This document shows, piece by piece, positions 1 through 6,325 of a DNA stretch of 11,241 nt; position 1 is the stretch's first letter, and every line of letters starts with the position of its first letter. The notes under the pieces are model-generated. The model saw only the letters and a program-made list of their open reading frames with translations, was not told where the DNA came from and made no database searches. A program made the translations under genes and the position numbers. The DNA is from DAOUET01 sp034430155 (lineage in GTDB: Bacteria; Chloroflexota; Anaerolineae; Anaerolineales; UBA4823): contig DAOUET010000179.1 of the NCBI GenBank assembly GCA_034430155.1, positions 1-11,241 on the forward strand, in the 5' to 3' direction.

Positions 1-23
1 CTAAAAGAGAGCACTCGGGGCTG

Positions 24-32
24 TGGTATGAT
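24..32 (+). promoter_or_regulatory. Candidate extended -10 promoter element upstream of the sigma/propeller fusion gene
   Basis: The 9-mer TGGTATGAT fits an extended -10 (TGn followed by a TATAAT-like hexamer). No -35-like hexamer is visible at the expected distance, but the window begins just upstream. It would give a leader of roughly 155 bases before the ATG at 196. The same 9-mer occurs on the minus strand at 10203-10211 upstream of the ECF sigma gene. This is a motif match only. Confidence 0.3.
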
Positions 33-93
33 TCAACCGTGCTGCAGGTTCTTCTGATTGTTTTATCATAAAGCTTGGGCCGGGCCGGCCTGA

Positions 94-130
94 TCAAGAC
101 CATGAGCTGCCGACTGTAGGCGGGTCTTGA
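94..130. repeat. Inverted repeat in the leader of the sigma/propeller fusion gene
   Basis: TCAAGACC (94-101) and GGTCTTGA (123-130) are perfect 8-bp arms separated by 21 bases. They lie between the candidate promoter and the start codon at 196. No T-run follows, so it is not a standard intrinsic terminator. It could be an operator or a leader stem-loop. A GC-rich stretch containing GGCCGGCC lies just before it (83-90). Confidence 0.35.
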
Positions 131-195
131 CTCTGGCTGGCAGGTTCTTTCAACCCAGGATTTCGATTTAACCTAACCAGCACTGCTTTGGTTCT

Positions 196-3100
196 ATGGT
201 GAAGGAACCCAAAAACCCAGATACATTCTTCAACCCGCATAACCCCTTCGACCCTCAGGTTGATCCCGAGGTCGAACTGGCTTTTGCTTTGCAAAATGCC
301 AGCCCTGGAGACCCTGGCCTGCTGGAAGTGCTGGTTGAACGCTACGCTGGCGAGATCTTCCGCCTGGCACACGCCCTTTTGGACGGGCGGGGGGATGAAA
401 AACGCTTAAACCATCAAATCTGCGCCGTCGTGGAAGGGACTTTTGCTGAAGCCAGTGCAAATCTAGACCGATTTTGGGGGGAGCGCAGCGTGCGCACCTG
501 GTTGTACAAACTGGCCATCAACCAGGTACGCCAACAACGCCTGCTAGGCCAGATCGACAAGATACGGCCTAAATCACCCCCAGAGCAGCCCTGGGGTGCA
601 GCAACCAGACCCCAACCGCTGGGGGAAGACGGATCATTCATTTTACAAATTGCCGAGAAACTGCCCACCAAAGCACGCCTGGTGGTGGTTCTACATTACG
701 TGCTCGGGATGGACCTGGTCAAGATTGCCGACCTGCTTGGAAGAGCTCAGATCAGGCTAGCCAGGCAGTTAACCCGCTTCAGGGAACTCTGCCAGCCACC
801 TGCGCATGACCGCAAAATATCGAAACCCCACACCCGCTTCTATAAATTGATCGGCGAATCGTTGGACGGTTTGCTCAAAGAGGATGCATATAAGCGCGAG
901 CAGCTCGAGAGCCACCTATCTGGCTGCCAGGATTGCCAGGCTTACGCTGAGAAATTGCAGGACTTGGATCGCGCCCTTGGCAAATCCTTGAGCAGGCGCT
1001 GGCCCATGCCCACATTGGATGCCCCTGGGTTGGCGGTTCTGAGGCAAAGTGCCCAGGTAGGATTCAAAAGCCCCCGGCGAAACAAATCCATATTGAATAT
1101 GGTATTCAGGGGAAGCTGGATTGCCGCTGGAATGGTAGTAGCGGTTGGCTTGATCTGGGGTGTGACCCGTCTGAGCGATATCGAATACGAAAAAGTCTTT
1201 CCCCCTACCCAAACCCCTACACGCCTGCCCCCTTTATCCCAAATAAAGCCCGGCCCGATCTCACCCACCCCGGTCTTAGAAAGCCCTGCTGAAGCAGAAA
1301 TGACTGCCCACCTGATGCCCAGCCTCTCAACCGATGGACGCTGGATCACCTTTACTTCCCTGGAATTCTCCCTGAGAAGCGACCAAAGTCGATTTACCCC
1401 TGAAATCTATTTGTATGACCGGAAAAGCCATTCTTTACAAACGCTGCCCATACCCGCCTCTCGCGCTACCCCTGCTGGGATATTATTGCAATCGCTTATC
1501 TCTGGGGATGGTCGCTACGTAGTCTACAACGCGCCGGTCGGAGACAACCTGGGATTAAACCTTTATGATCGGGAGAACGACTCGCTCCGCGCCATCAGCC
1601 TGCCGCCAGAAAAGGGGGGCACCGGCTTGTTCTACTACCTTTCAGGGATTTCGGCGGATGGGCGCTGGGTGGTATATTGGTCCTCAGATAAGCGTCTCGA
1701 CCCCGGTAAGAGCACTAGCTGCCTCTCCAATTTGACTGGCGATTGTCTGGATTTATTTATTTACGACCAGCAAACTGATAGCAGCACTCGCATCCCGATC
1801 GGCAAGCAAGAGTATGAGAATTTCAATAATTTACAGACCAGCATTTCAGCGGATGGGCGCTGGATCTCCCTCACGGTGTTTAATACCGACATAATCGCAG
1901 ACCAATTAGACCTCCAGCATCAAGCGGAAGCATTCCTCTATGATCTGCAACGCGGAGAATTCCAGCCTCTCAACGCATCCTCCTCGGGAGAACCTGGAAA
2001 CGGCGACTCGTATTATGCCACCATTGCAAGCGATGGTCGTTTTGTGACTTTCGCCTCCACTTCCACCAACCTGGTACCAGACGATACCAACGGTTTTTCA
2101 GATGTGTTTGTGCGAGACCTGGCGACCGGCACGCTCGAACGGGTAAGTCTCTCGAGTAACGGAGAACAGGGTAATGGTGAAAGCGGTTCGTTCCATAGTT
2201 TAACCGGATCGTGGGGCGAGACCATCAGCATTTCACGGGATGGTCAATATATATCCTTCCTTTCTGAGGCTGAAAACCTGGCTCCCATACCCGCGGGCAT
2301 TTGTTTCTCAGGATCCTTGCAAAGGAACTGCGAAGGCATTTATCTGCATGACCGTCAAACCGGTCAGACCAAACGGGTGACTCGGCTTTCCAACTCGGAA
2401 GAAAGCGCTTACCTGTTCGCGAACATCTCGGCGGATGGTCGCTGGCTGGCTTACACGGAATTGAACCCCACCTGTGATCCAAACTCAATTCGGCGGGTGT
2501 GTGCTGAGGTCTGGCTTTACGACCAGCAGAACGATTGGACCAGCCCGCTCACTAAGGGTATTCTGCCAGCGCCGCCATCTTCCTGGATGTCCGAGGACAG
2601 CATTCGAAGTTTCGGCAGCGGGATAAGCAGCCTGGCCTTATCACCTGATGGGGATCTGGTAGCTACTGGCTATTACGATGGGACCATCCGGTTATTGAAG
2701 GTTGACGATGGAAGTCTGGAGACCCTCCAATCAAAAGAACCCGCCACCAGCATCAGCAGCTTGGACTTCTTCCCTGATGGCAAGTTTCTGGCCGCTGGCC
2801 GGGCAAACGGAACTTTGGAAATCTGGCGGCTCTCTGACAAGGTTGATTTATACACCATCAAAAACAACTCGGGGGGAATCATCGAGGCGGAATTTTCGGC
2901 GCAAACCAATATCCTGAGCATAGCCACCCGCCAGACTATCTCCTTCTGGCAATTGCGCGGTCAGTTTTTCGTAAACGTGATCCAGCTGCAATACCCCGCA
3001 AGCTTCTTGAAGGACCTGGCGCTATCACCTTCCGGCGAATGGTTGGCAGCCGCGACAGATGATCATACGGTCTGGTTGGTGCGCATCCCTACCGGGGAGG

Positions 3101-4704
3101 TGACCCTCCGCCTCGACAACCTCGATAAGAGCGTAAGTAGTGTGGCTTTCTCTCCTGACGGGACCATTCTGGCTGCCGGTTCTGCGGATGGCTCGCTGCA
3201 CCTCTGGGCCCTCAAGCTAAGCGATAGCGGCGCTATTGAAGCCACTTACACCCAAACCTTGCAATTGCCCCGTCAGGTCACAAAAATATCATTTTCGAAG
3301 GATAGTGAAATCCTGGCCGCCCTCGCTTCCGGCGGGAACCTTTTACTCTGGAATCTCATTGATGGTTCTCCCGCGGTGAATCCGTTATGGAATCGTTATG
3401 ACCTAAGGCCTAACGGTTTGATGATTTTTGATGGCGAAACCTTGGCGGTCAGCACCAGCGCCGGAGACATGCGCATCTTTCGCAGGCTAGAAATCACCAG
3501 CAATGCTCGCTTTTTCAAACACGCCCCGGACGATCATTATCACCCGAGTCTTCTTTCCCCCGTTGATCTGGGCATAGAAACTGATGATAGTTTCCCTCTC
3601 AGTCTCTACCAGGCAGACTCATTAAGCAACTTCGATCTACGCGCCCCGACATATATGCCCCCTGGTGTGACCTTTGCAGGTGTCAATCTCTCCGGGAACG
3701 GTTCTTCTGCCATACTTCATTACCAATACCGGGAACAGAAAGATTCGGGACCGGGGGCAGACATCTATGTCTTCCAGCATGAACCCAGCAGCTCTTCCCC
3801 TGAATTCATCCTGGGAGCCAGTGCCACCATCCAACGGGTTCAGATCGATGGCAGGAACGCTGAATATGTCCATGGACACTGGGCAGCCCCTCCAGCGGAT
3901 GCTTCTCCATCCCAAAGAATGTCACCGGTTTTGTCCCCGATGTGGGATTCCCAGGCTCCTTACCAGTGGCTACGCTGGCAGGATGGCAATGCCTTGCTCA
4001 CCATCCTGGTCAGGGCACCGGAAAAGGCCGCCCAAGAATATTCATACTTCAGCGAAGCCGATCTGGTCGATATAGCTGGGAGTGTCATGAAGCTCAACCA
4101 GGCTGCTGTCCAAACGCCCATCCAGCTGACATATACCGTCCGCCAGGGGGATACCTGCTCGGATATCGCCGGGCGCTTCGGCACCACTGTGGGGGAGATC
4201 ATGCGTTTGAATAGATTGACCAACAACTGCGATTACATCTTCACCGGCGAAACCCTCACGGTTCCACTTACAGACCAACGCATCACCTTGGCTGAAACTG
4301 ACTTGAACTGTGATGGACAAAGTGAACGCATCCGCCTGGTACCGGCGCCACAGGCAAGCAGCGCCCTCCCAACGACCCCTGGTAGTACCGTTGAAAGGAT
4401 TTCATTTAACCAGCCATTCCCACTTAACCGGGCGAATCTCAAACCGCTAGGACCCCAAGAATCGGAGACGATCTTCGGCGTGGTGGTTGAATACCTCTCA
4501 CCTTTGGGTTTTTATCAGGAGGCCTGGCGTTACACCATCGTCGACACGGGTGGCGACCGGTTCTACATCCCGCGGCTGTTTAATATGGGTGGCTGTGAAG
4601 TCTATCTTTCCATCGATCTGCTGGGAGGTGTAAGTAACTCCCGGCATGAGGTTTTCGGTTGGAATGGCTTTGGGATAGATCAGATCCAAGACACCTATCC
4701 ATGA
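196..4704 (+). CDS. Giant membrane-anchored ECF-sigma-like / anti-sigma zinc-motif / double beta-propeller / LysM fusion protein
   Basis: A 1502-residue protein, inferred to be an envelope-sensing transcriptional regulator in a single chain. Domains in order: an ECF sigma region-2-like segment (about 41-117; conserved tail LDRFWGE..VRTWLYKLAINQ) and region-4-like segment (about 150-198; KIADLLG helix-turn-helix); an anti-sigma zinc motif H240-x3-C244-x2-C247; one transmembrane helix (about 306-324); a Pro-rich linker; seven PD40/TolB-like repeats (S-x-DGRW-type at 378, 436, 486, 551, 611, 680, 745); seven WD40 repeats (about 811-1098); a DUF4367-like domain (about 1140-1300); a LysM (1311-1358); and a C-terminal domain opening with a D-x-N-x-D-G Ca-loop-like stretch (1369). 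Topology would put the sigma part in the cytoplasm and everything after residue 325 outside, LysM touching peptidoglycan. The acidic sigma-2.2 motif is lost, so it may not bind core polymerase normally. ATG at 196 lacks a clear ribosome site. Domain calls are by eye; the fusion is a single uninterrupted frame. Confidence 0.9.
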   Translation: MVKEPKNPDTFFNPHNPFDPQVDPEVELAFALQNASPGDPGLLEVLVERYAGEIFRLAHALLDGRGDEKRLNHQICAVVEGTFAEASANLDRFWGERSVRTWLYKLAINQVRQQRLLGQIDKIRPKSPPEQPWGAATRPQPLGEDGSFILQIAEKLPTKARLVVVLHYVLGMDLVKIADLLGRAQIRLARQLTRFRELCQPPAHDRKISKPHTRFYKLIGESLDGLLKEDAYKREQLESHLSGCQDCQAYAEKLQDLDRALGKSLSRRWPMPTLDAPGLAVLRQSAQVGFKSPRRNKSILNMVFRGSWIAAGMVVAVGLIWGVTRLSDIEYEKVFPPTQTPTRLPPLSQIKPGPISPTPVLESPAEAEMTAHLMPSLSTDGRWITFTSLEFSLRSDQSRFTPEIYLYDRKSHSLQTLPIPASRATPAGILLQSLISGDGRYVVYNAPVGDNLGLNLYDRENDSLRAISLPPEKGGTGLFYYLSGISADGRWVVYWSSDKRLDPGKSTSCLSNLTGDCLDLFIYDQQTDSSTRIPIGKQEYENFNNLQTSISADGRWISLTVFNTDIIADQLDLQHQAEAFLYDLQRGEFQPLNASSSGEPGNGDSYYATIASDGRFVTFASTSTNLVPDDTNGFSDVFVRDLATGTLERVSLSSNGEQGNGESGSFHSLTGSWGETISISRDGQYISFLSEAENLAPIPAGICFSGSLQRNCEGIYLHDRQTGQTKRVTRLSNSEESAYLFANISADGRWLAYTELNPTCDPNSIRRVCAEVWLYDQQNDWTSPLTKGILPAPPSSWMSEDSIRSFGSGISSLALSPDGDLVATGYYDGTIRLLKVDDGSLETLQSKEPATSISSLDFFPDGKFLAAGRANGTLEIWRLSDKVDLYTIKNNSGGIIEAEFSAQTNILSIATRQTISFWQLRGQFFVNVIQLQYPASFLKDLALSPSGEWLAAATDDHTVWLVRIPTGEVTLRLDNLDKSVSSVAFSPDGTILAAGSADGSLHLWALKLSDSGAIEATYTQTLQLPRQVTKISFSKDSEILAALASGGNLLLWNLIDGSPAVNPLWNRYDLRPNGLMIFDGETLAVSTSAGDMRIFRRLEITSNARFFKHAPDDHYHPSLLSPVDLGIETDDSFPLSLYQADSLSNFDLRAPTYMPPGVTFAGVNLSGNGSSAILHYQYREQKDSGPGADIYVFQHEPSSSSPEFILGASATIQRVQIDGRNAEYVHGHWAAPPADASPSQRMSPVLSPMWDSQAPYQWLRWQDGNALLTILVRAPEKAAQEYSYFSEADLVDIAGSVMKLNQAAVQTPIQLTYTVRQGDTCSDIAGRFGTTVGEIMRLNRLTNNCDYIFTGETLTVPLTDQRITLAETDLNCDGQSERIRLVPAPQASSALPTTPGSTVERISFNQPFPLNRANLKPLGPQESETIFGVVVEYLSPLGFYQEAWRYTIVDTGGDRFYIPRLFNMGGCEVYLSIDLLGGVSNSRHEVFGWNGFGIDQIQDTYP

Positions 4705-4760
4705 CCTACCACCCGGTACTCAACCGGTATCCCAGTCACCTGGCAGCTAACAAAAGCGTA

Positions 4761-4790
4761 TATACCCAAGGAAGTTCCTATAGGTATAAT
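4761..4790 (+). promoter_or_regulatory. -10 box (TATAAT) inside nested dyad symmetry, promoter of the DUF4203-like gene
   Basis: TATAAT at 4785-4790 lies 37 bases before the ATG at 4828. No good -35 hexamer is seen. Two nested dyads cover it: TATACC (4761-4766) with GGTATA (4783-4788), and inside them AGGAA-g-TTCCT (4769-4779). Placement over the -35/-10 interval suggests a repressor or activator site, which is inference. Confidence 0.45.
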
Positions 4791-4827
4791 TTATCCATCC
4801 ATTGAGGCTTCATCATGGAGGACAATT

Positions 4828-5346
4828 ATGCTCATCATCCGAGTGTTGATCGGTCTAATGATGCTTACCCTGGGACGTCAGGTATTTTGGCTTTTCGTGG
4901 CTGGGGTTGGTTTTGCGATCGGGGCATTTTTAGCATTCCGCTATTATCCCGGTCAGAATGAATGGATGCTGATCCTGATCAGCTTGGCAGCCGGACTGGT
5001 AGGGGTGGTGATGGCCTATGCCATGCAGCATTTTGCCGTCCTGGTAGCCGGATTTCTGGCAGGGGGATACTTCAGCATGGTTTTGATGACGAACCTGGGC
5101 TGGCAATTTCAAGGGTTTCCCTGGGTGGTTTTTATCGTCGGAGGGGCTATCGCGGCGTTATTTGCCACCGCCATGTTCCAATGGGCTTTGATCTTCCTTT
5201 CCTCCCTGGTCGGCGCAACCCTAATTGTCCAGTCGGTAAACTACCCTCTACAAACCAGCGCCATCCTATTTCTGTTTCTACTCCTTTTAGGTATCGTGGC
5301 TCAGGCTTTGCTCCTGGAGCCTGAGCCACGCCGCCCATTTGAATAA
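4828..5346 (+). CDS. DUF4203/TMEM198-like polytopic membrane protein
   Basis: A 172-residue, very hydrophobic protein with six or seven predicted membrane segments (about 3-16, 19-37, 47-66, 68-88, 98-116, 118-137, 143-163) and a short charged C-terminal tail (EPEPRRPFE). The early G-x-x-x-F pattern with repeated small-residue helices (GFAIGAFLAFRYY, AGLVGVVMAYAM, VAGFLAGGYF) resembles the DUF4203/TM198 family, whose biochemical role in bacteria is not established. The start is well supported by GGAGGA at 4817-4822, five bases before the ATG. It lies 123 bases after the giant fusion gene. No strong terminator separates them, so read-through is possible, but a -10 box at 4785 suggests its own promoter. 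A terminator follows at 5448. Confidence 0.85.
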   Translation: MLIIRVLIGLMMLTLGRQVFWLFVAGVGFAIGAFLAFRYYPGQNEWMLILISLAAGLVGVVMAYAMQHFAVLVAGFLAGGYFSMVLMTNLGWQFQGFPWVVFIVGGAIAALFATAMFQWALIFLSSLVGATLIVQSVNYPLQTSAILFLFLLLLGIVAQALLLEPEPRRPFE

Positions 5347-5447
5347 GCCAGCGTCAGCGGCAAGATCAAGAACATCTACCAAAGCAGTCTAGGGCTGTAG
5401 TTTGAGATCTAAATAACTGACATCCCTGGAAACGAAAGCCCATCATG

Positions 5448-5473
5448 AAGTCCCCGCAGGGGGACTTTGTGTT
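5448..5473 (+). terminator. Rho-independent terminator after the DUF4203-like gene
   Basis: AAGTCCCC (5448-5455) pairs perfectly with GGGGACTT (5460-5467) around a 4-base loop, followed by a T-rich tail (TTGTGTTT). It lies about 100 bases after the stop at 5346. Confidence 0.7.
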
Positions 5474-5476
5474 TAC

Positions 5477-5499
5477 CTGGCGGCAAATTCATTCGCCAG
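5477..5499. repeat. Inverted repeat upstream of the LuxR-type gene
   Basis: CTGGCG (5477-5482) and CGCCAG (5494-5499) are separated by 11 bases. The repeat lies about 70 bases upstream of the extended -10 at 5566-5574, a position suited to an activator site. The centre-to-centre distance of 17 bases fits a dimeric helix-turn-helix protein, possibly the LuxR protein itself. That link is inference. Confidence 0.3.
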
Positions 5500-5565
5500 C
5501 AATACCTGCCTTTTTTAGGACGGGGGTAATGTCAAAGAATTATCTCAGTTCCCGAACGAATGTTC

Positions 5566-5574
5566 TGGTATAAT
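5566..5574 (+). promoter_or_regulatory. Extended -10 promoter of the LuxR-type gene
   Basis: TGGTATAAT is a perfect extended -10 (TGn plus consensus TATAAT). It lies 41 bases before the GTG start at 5616. No convincing -35 hexamer is present, as is usual for extended -10 promoters. Confidence 0.6.
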
Positions 5575-5615
5575 ATCCTTGCCTTGATCGCCAATAGATA
5601 AGAGAGGGAGTCATT

Positions 5616-6035
5616 GTGTCCCTTCGAAAGCGTTTGCTGCGTACTCTGCACCTCACCAAGCTCCCCAGGCAGACCTATCACTTTGAAGGCCAGCTGGCTG
5701 GCTTGCTGGAGGCATTAGCCGAGCGCGAGCGATGTCCAGTGGATGAAATCGCAACCGAAATGCTCGCTTTCGCCCTTGAAAAATGCGATGCAACCGAGAT
5801 CAACCTGCAGCGATGGCAAGAACTCAGCCGGCGGGAGCAGCAAATTACCGCCCTGGTTTGCCTGAACTACTCCAACCACCAGATCGCCGACAGGTTGTTG
5901 ATCTCTCCTGAAACGGTGAAAACCCACATACGCAACGTCCTCTACAAATTTAACCTGAGCGCTAAGGCCGATTTGCGCCTGGCTCTGACCGATTGGGATT
6001 TTAGCGCCTGGGATGAACCTGGTTTTTCAGCCTGA
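5616..6035 (+). CDS. Orphan LuxR/GerE-type transcriptional regulator with ribbon-helix-helix-like N-terminus
   Basis: A 139-residue DNA-binding protein. Residues about 69-125 form a GerE/LuxR_C helix-turn-helix: LSRREQQITALV, then YSNHQIADRLLISPETVKTH and IRNVLYKFNLSAKADL, with the usual pattern of conserved residues. There is no receiver or autoinducer domain. Instead residues about 20-56 (a YHF strand, then GLLEALAERERCPVDEIATEMLAFAL-like helices) resemble a ribbon-helix-helix or similar small dimerisation/DNA-binding unit. The GTG start is chosen because AGGGAG (5605-5610) sits five bases upstream; the basic N-terminus (LRKRLLR) follows at once. It is monocistronic: extended -10 upstream, about 290 non-coding bases downstream. 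The target genes are unknown. The neighbouring diguanylate cyclase is a possible target by position only. Confidence 0.87.
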   Translation: MSLRKRLLRTLHLTKLPRQTYHFEGQLAGLLEALAERERCPVDEIATEMLAFALEKCDATEINLQRWQELSRREQQITALVCLNYSNHQIADRLLISPETVKTHIRNVLYKFNLSAKADLRLALTDWDFSAWDEPGFSA

Positions 6036-6041
6036 ATTAAC

Positions 6042-6082
6042 TTTGAGAAATACGACATTTGTCACTTGCTTTTTTGAGAAAT
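6042..6082. repeat. 10-bp direct repeat, 31-bp spacing, downstream of the LuxR-type gene
   Basis: TTTGAGAAAT occurs at 6042-6051 and again at 6073-6082, start-to-start 31 bases, about three helical turns, so both copies face the same side of the helix. Between them is a short dyad GACA-tt-TGTC (6054-6063). It could be a cooperative binding site; no protein can be assigned. Confidence 0.35.
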
Positions 6083-6094
6083 TTCCTGTATGCT
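6066..6094 (+). promoter_or_regulatory. Weak candidate promoter reading toward the diguanylate cyclase gene
   Basis: TTGCTT (6066-6071) and TATGCT (6089-6094) are separated by exactly 17 bases. If active it would make a leader of over 220 bases for the gene at 6326, containing hairpins at 6130-6160, 6174-6185 and 6205-6233. Both hexamers are imperfect, so this is tentative. Confidence 0.25.
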
Positions 6095-6129
6095 ACTTTT
6101 CGGTCATGGACTGGTTACCAGCTTGAAAA

Positions 6130-6160
6130 CTAATGGTGCGGGTTACCCTCCATAAGTTAG
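6130..6160 (+). other. Potential bulged stem-loop in the leader of the diguanylate cyclase gene
   Basis: CTAA (6130-6133) pairs with TTAG (6157-6160), TGG (6134-6136) with CCA (6150-6152), and GGG (6140-6142) with CCC (6146-6148) around a TTA loop, with small bulges. A second small hairpin, CGCC-TCCT-GGCG, follows at 6174-6185. No known riboswitch consensus was recognised. Confidence 0.25.
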
Positions 6161-6204
6161 CCCTCAGTGTGTTCGCCTCCTGGCGATTTGACCAAGTGTG
6201 AGGT

Positions 6205-6233
6205 GAATTTTGACCGGTTCTCCCCGAAAATTC
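6205..6233. promoter_or_regulatory. Inverted repeat over the -35 region of the diguanylate cyclase promoter
   Basis: GAATTTT (6205-6211) and AAAATTC (6227-6233) are perfect 7-bp arms, with an inner CGG/CCG pairing (6215-6217 with 6224-6226). The right arm ends 12 bases before the TATAAT at 6246. This is where an operator or activator site would be expected. A stem-loop role in a longer transcript is the alternative. Confidence 0.4.
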
Positions 6234-6245
6234 AGCTAGAGGTTG

Positions 6246-6251
6246 TATAAT
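6246..6251 (+). promoter_or_regulatory. -10 box (TATAAT) of the diguanylate cyclase gene
   Basis: Consensus TATAAT 74 bases before the ATG at 6326. No -35 hexamer lies at 16-18 bases; a TTGACC at 6210-6215 is too far (30 bases). An activator-dependent promoter would fit, given the dyad at 6205-6233. Confidence 0.45.
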
Positions 6252-6325
6252 ACACGGGTTGTGATTCTGAGACGGCCGGCCTTCTTCAGAAAAGCTCACA
6301 GCGAACGGTTTACATATACCTTAGA

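Noticed and set aside
3674..4075. A 133-residue plus-strand open frame inside the giant fusion gene
   Set aside because: It is out of frame within a long, domain-rich coding sequence and has no recognisable motif.
83..6281. GGCCGGCC octamers near 83-90 and 6274-6281
   Set aside because: Two copies of a GC palindrome, with unrelated flanks, give no evidence of function.
6095..6325. c-di-GMP riboswitch (GEMM-type) upstream of the GGDEF gene
   Set aside because: A c-di-GMP sensor would make biological sense here, but the conserved CACGCACAGGGCAAACC-type core and tetraloop/receptor pattern are not present. GGTTACC-like stretches alone are not enough.
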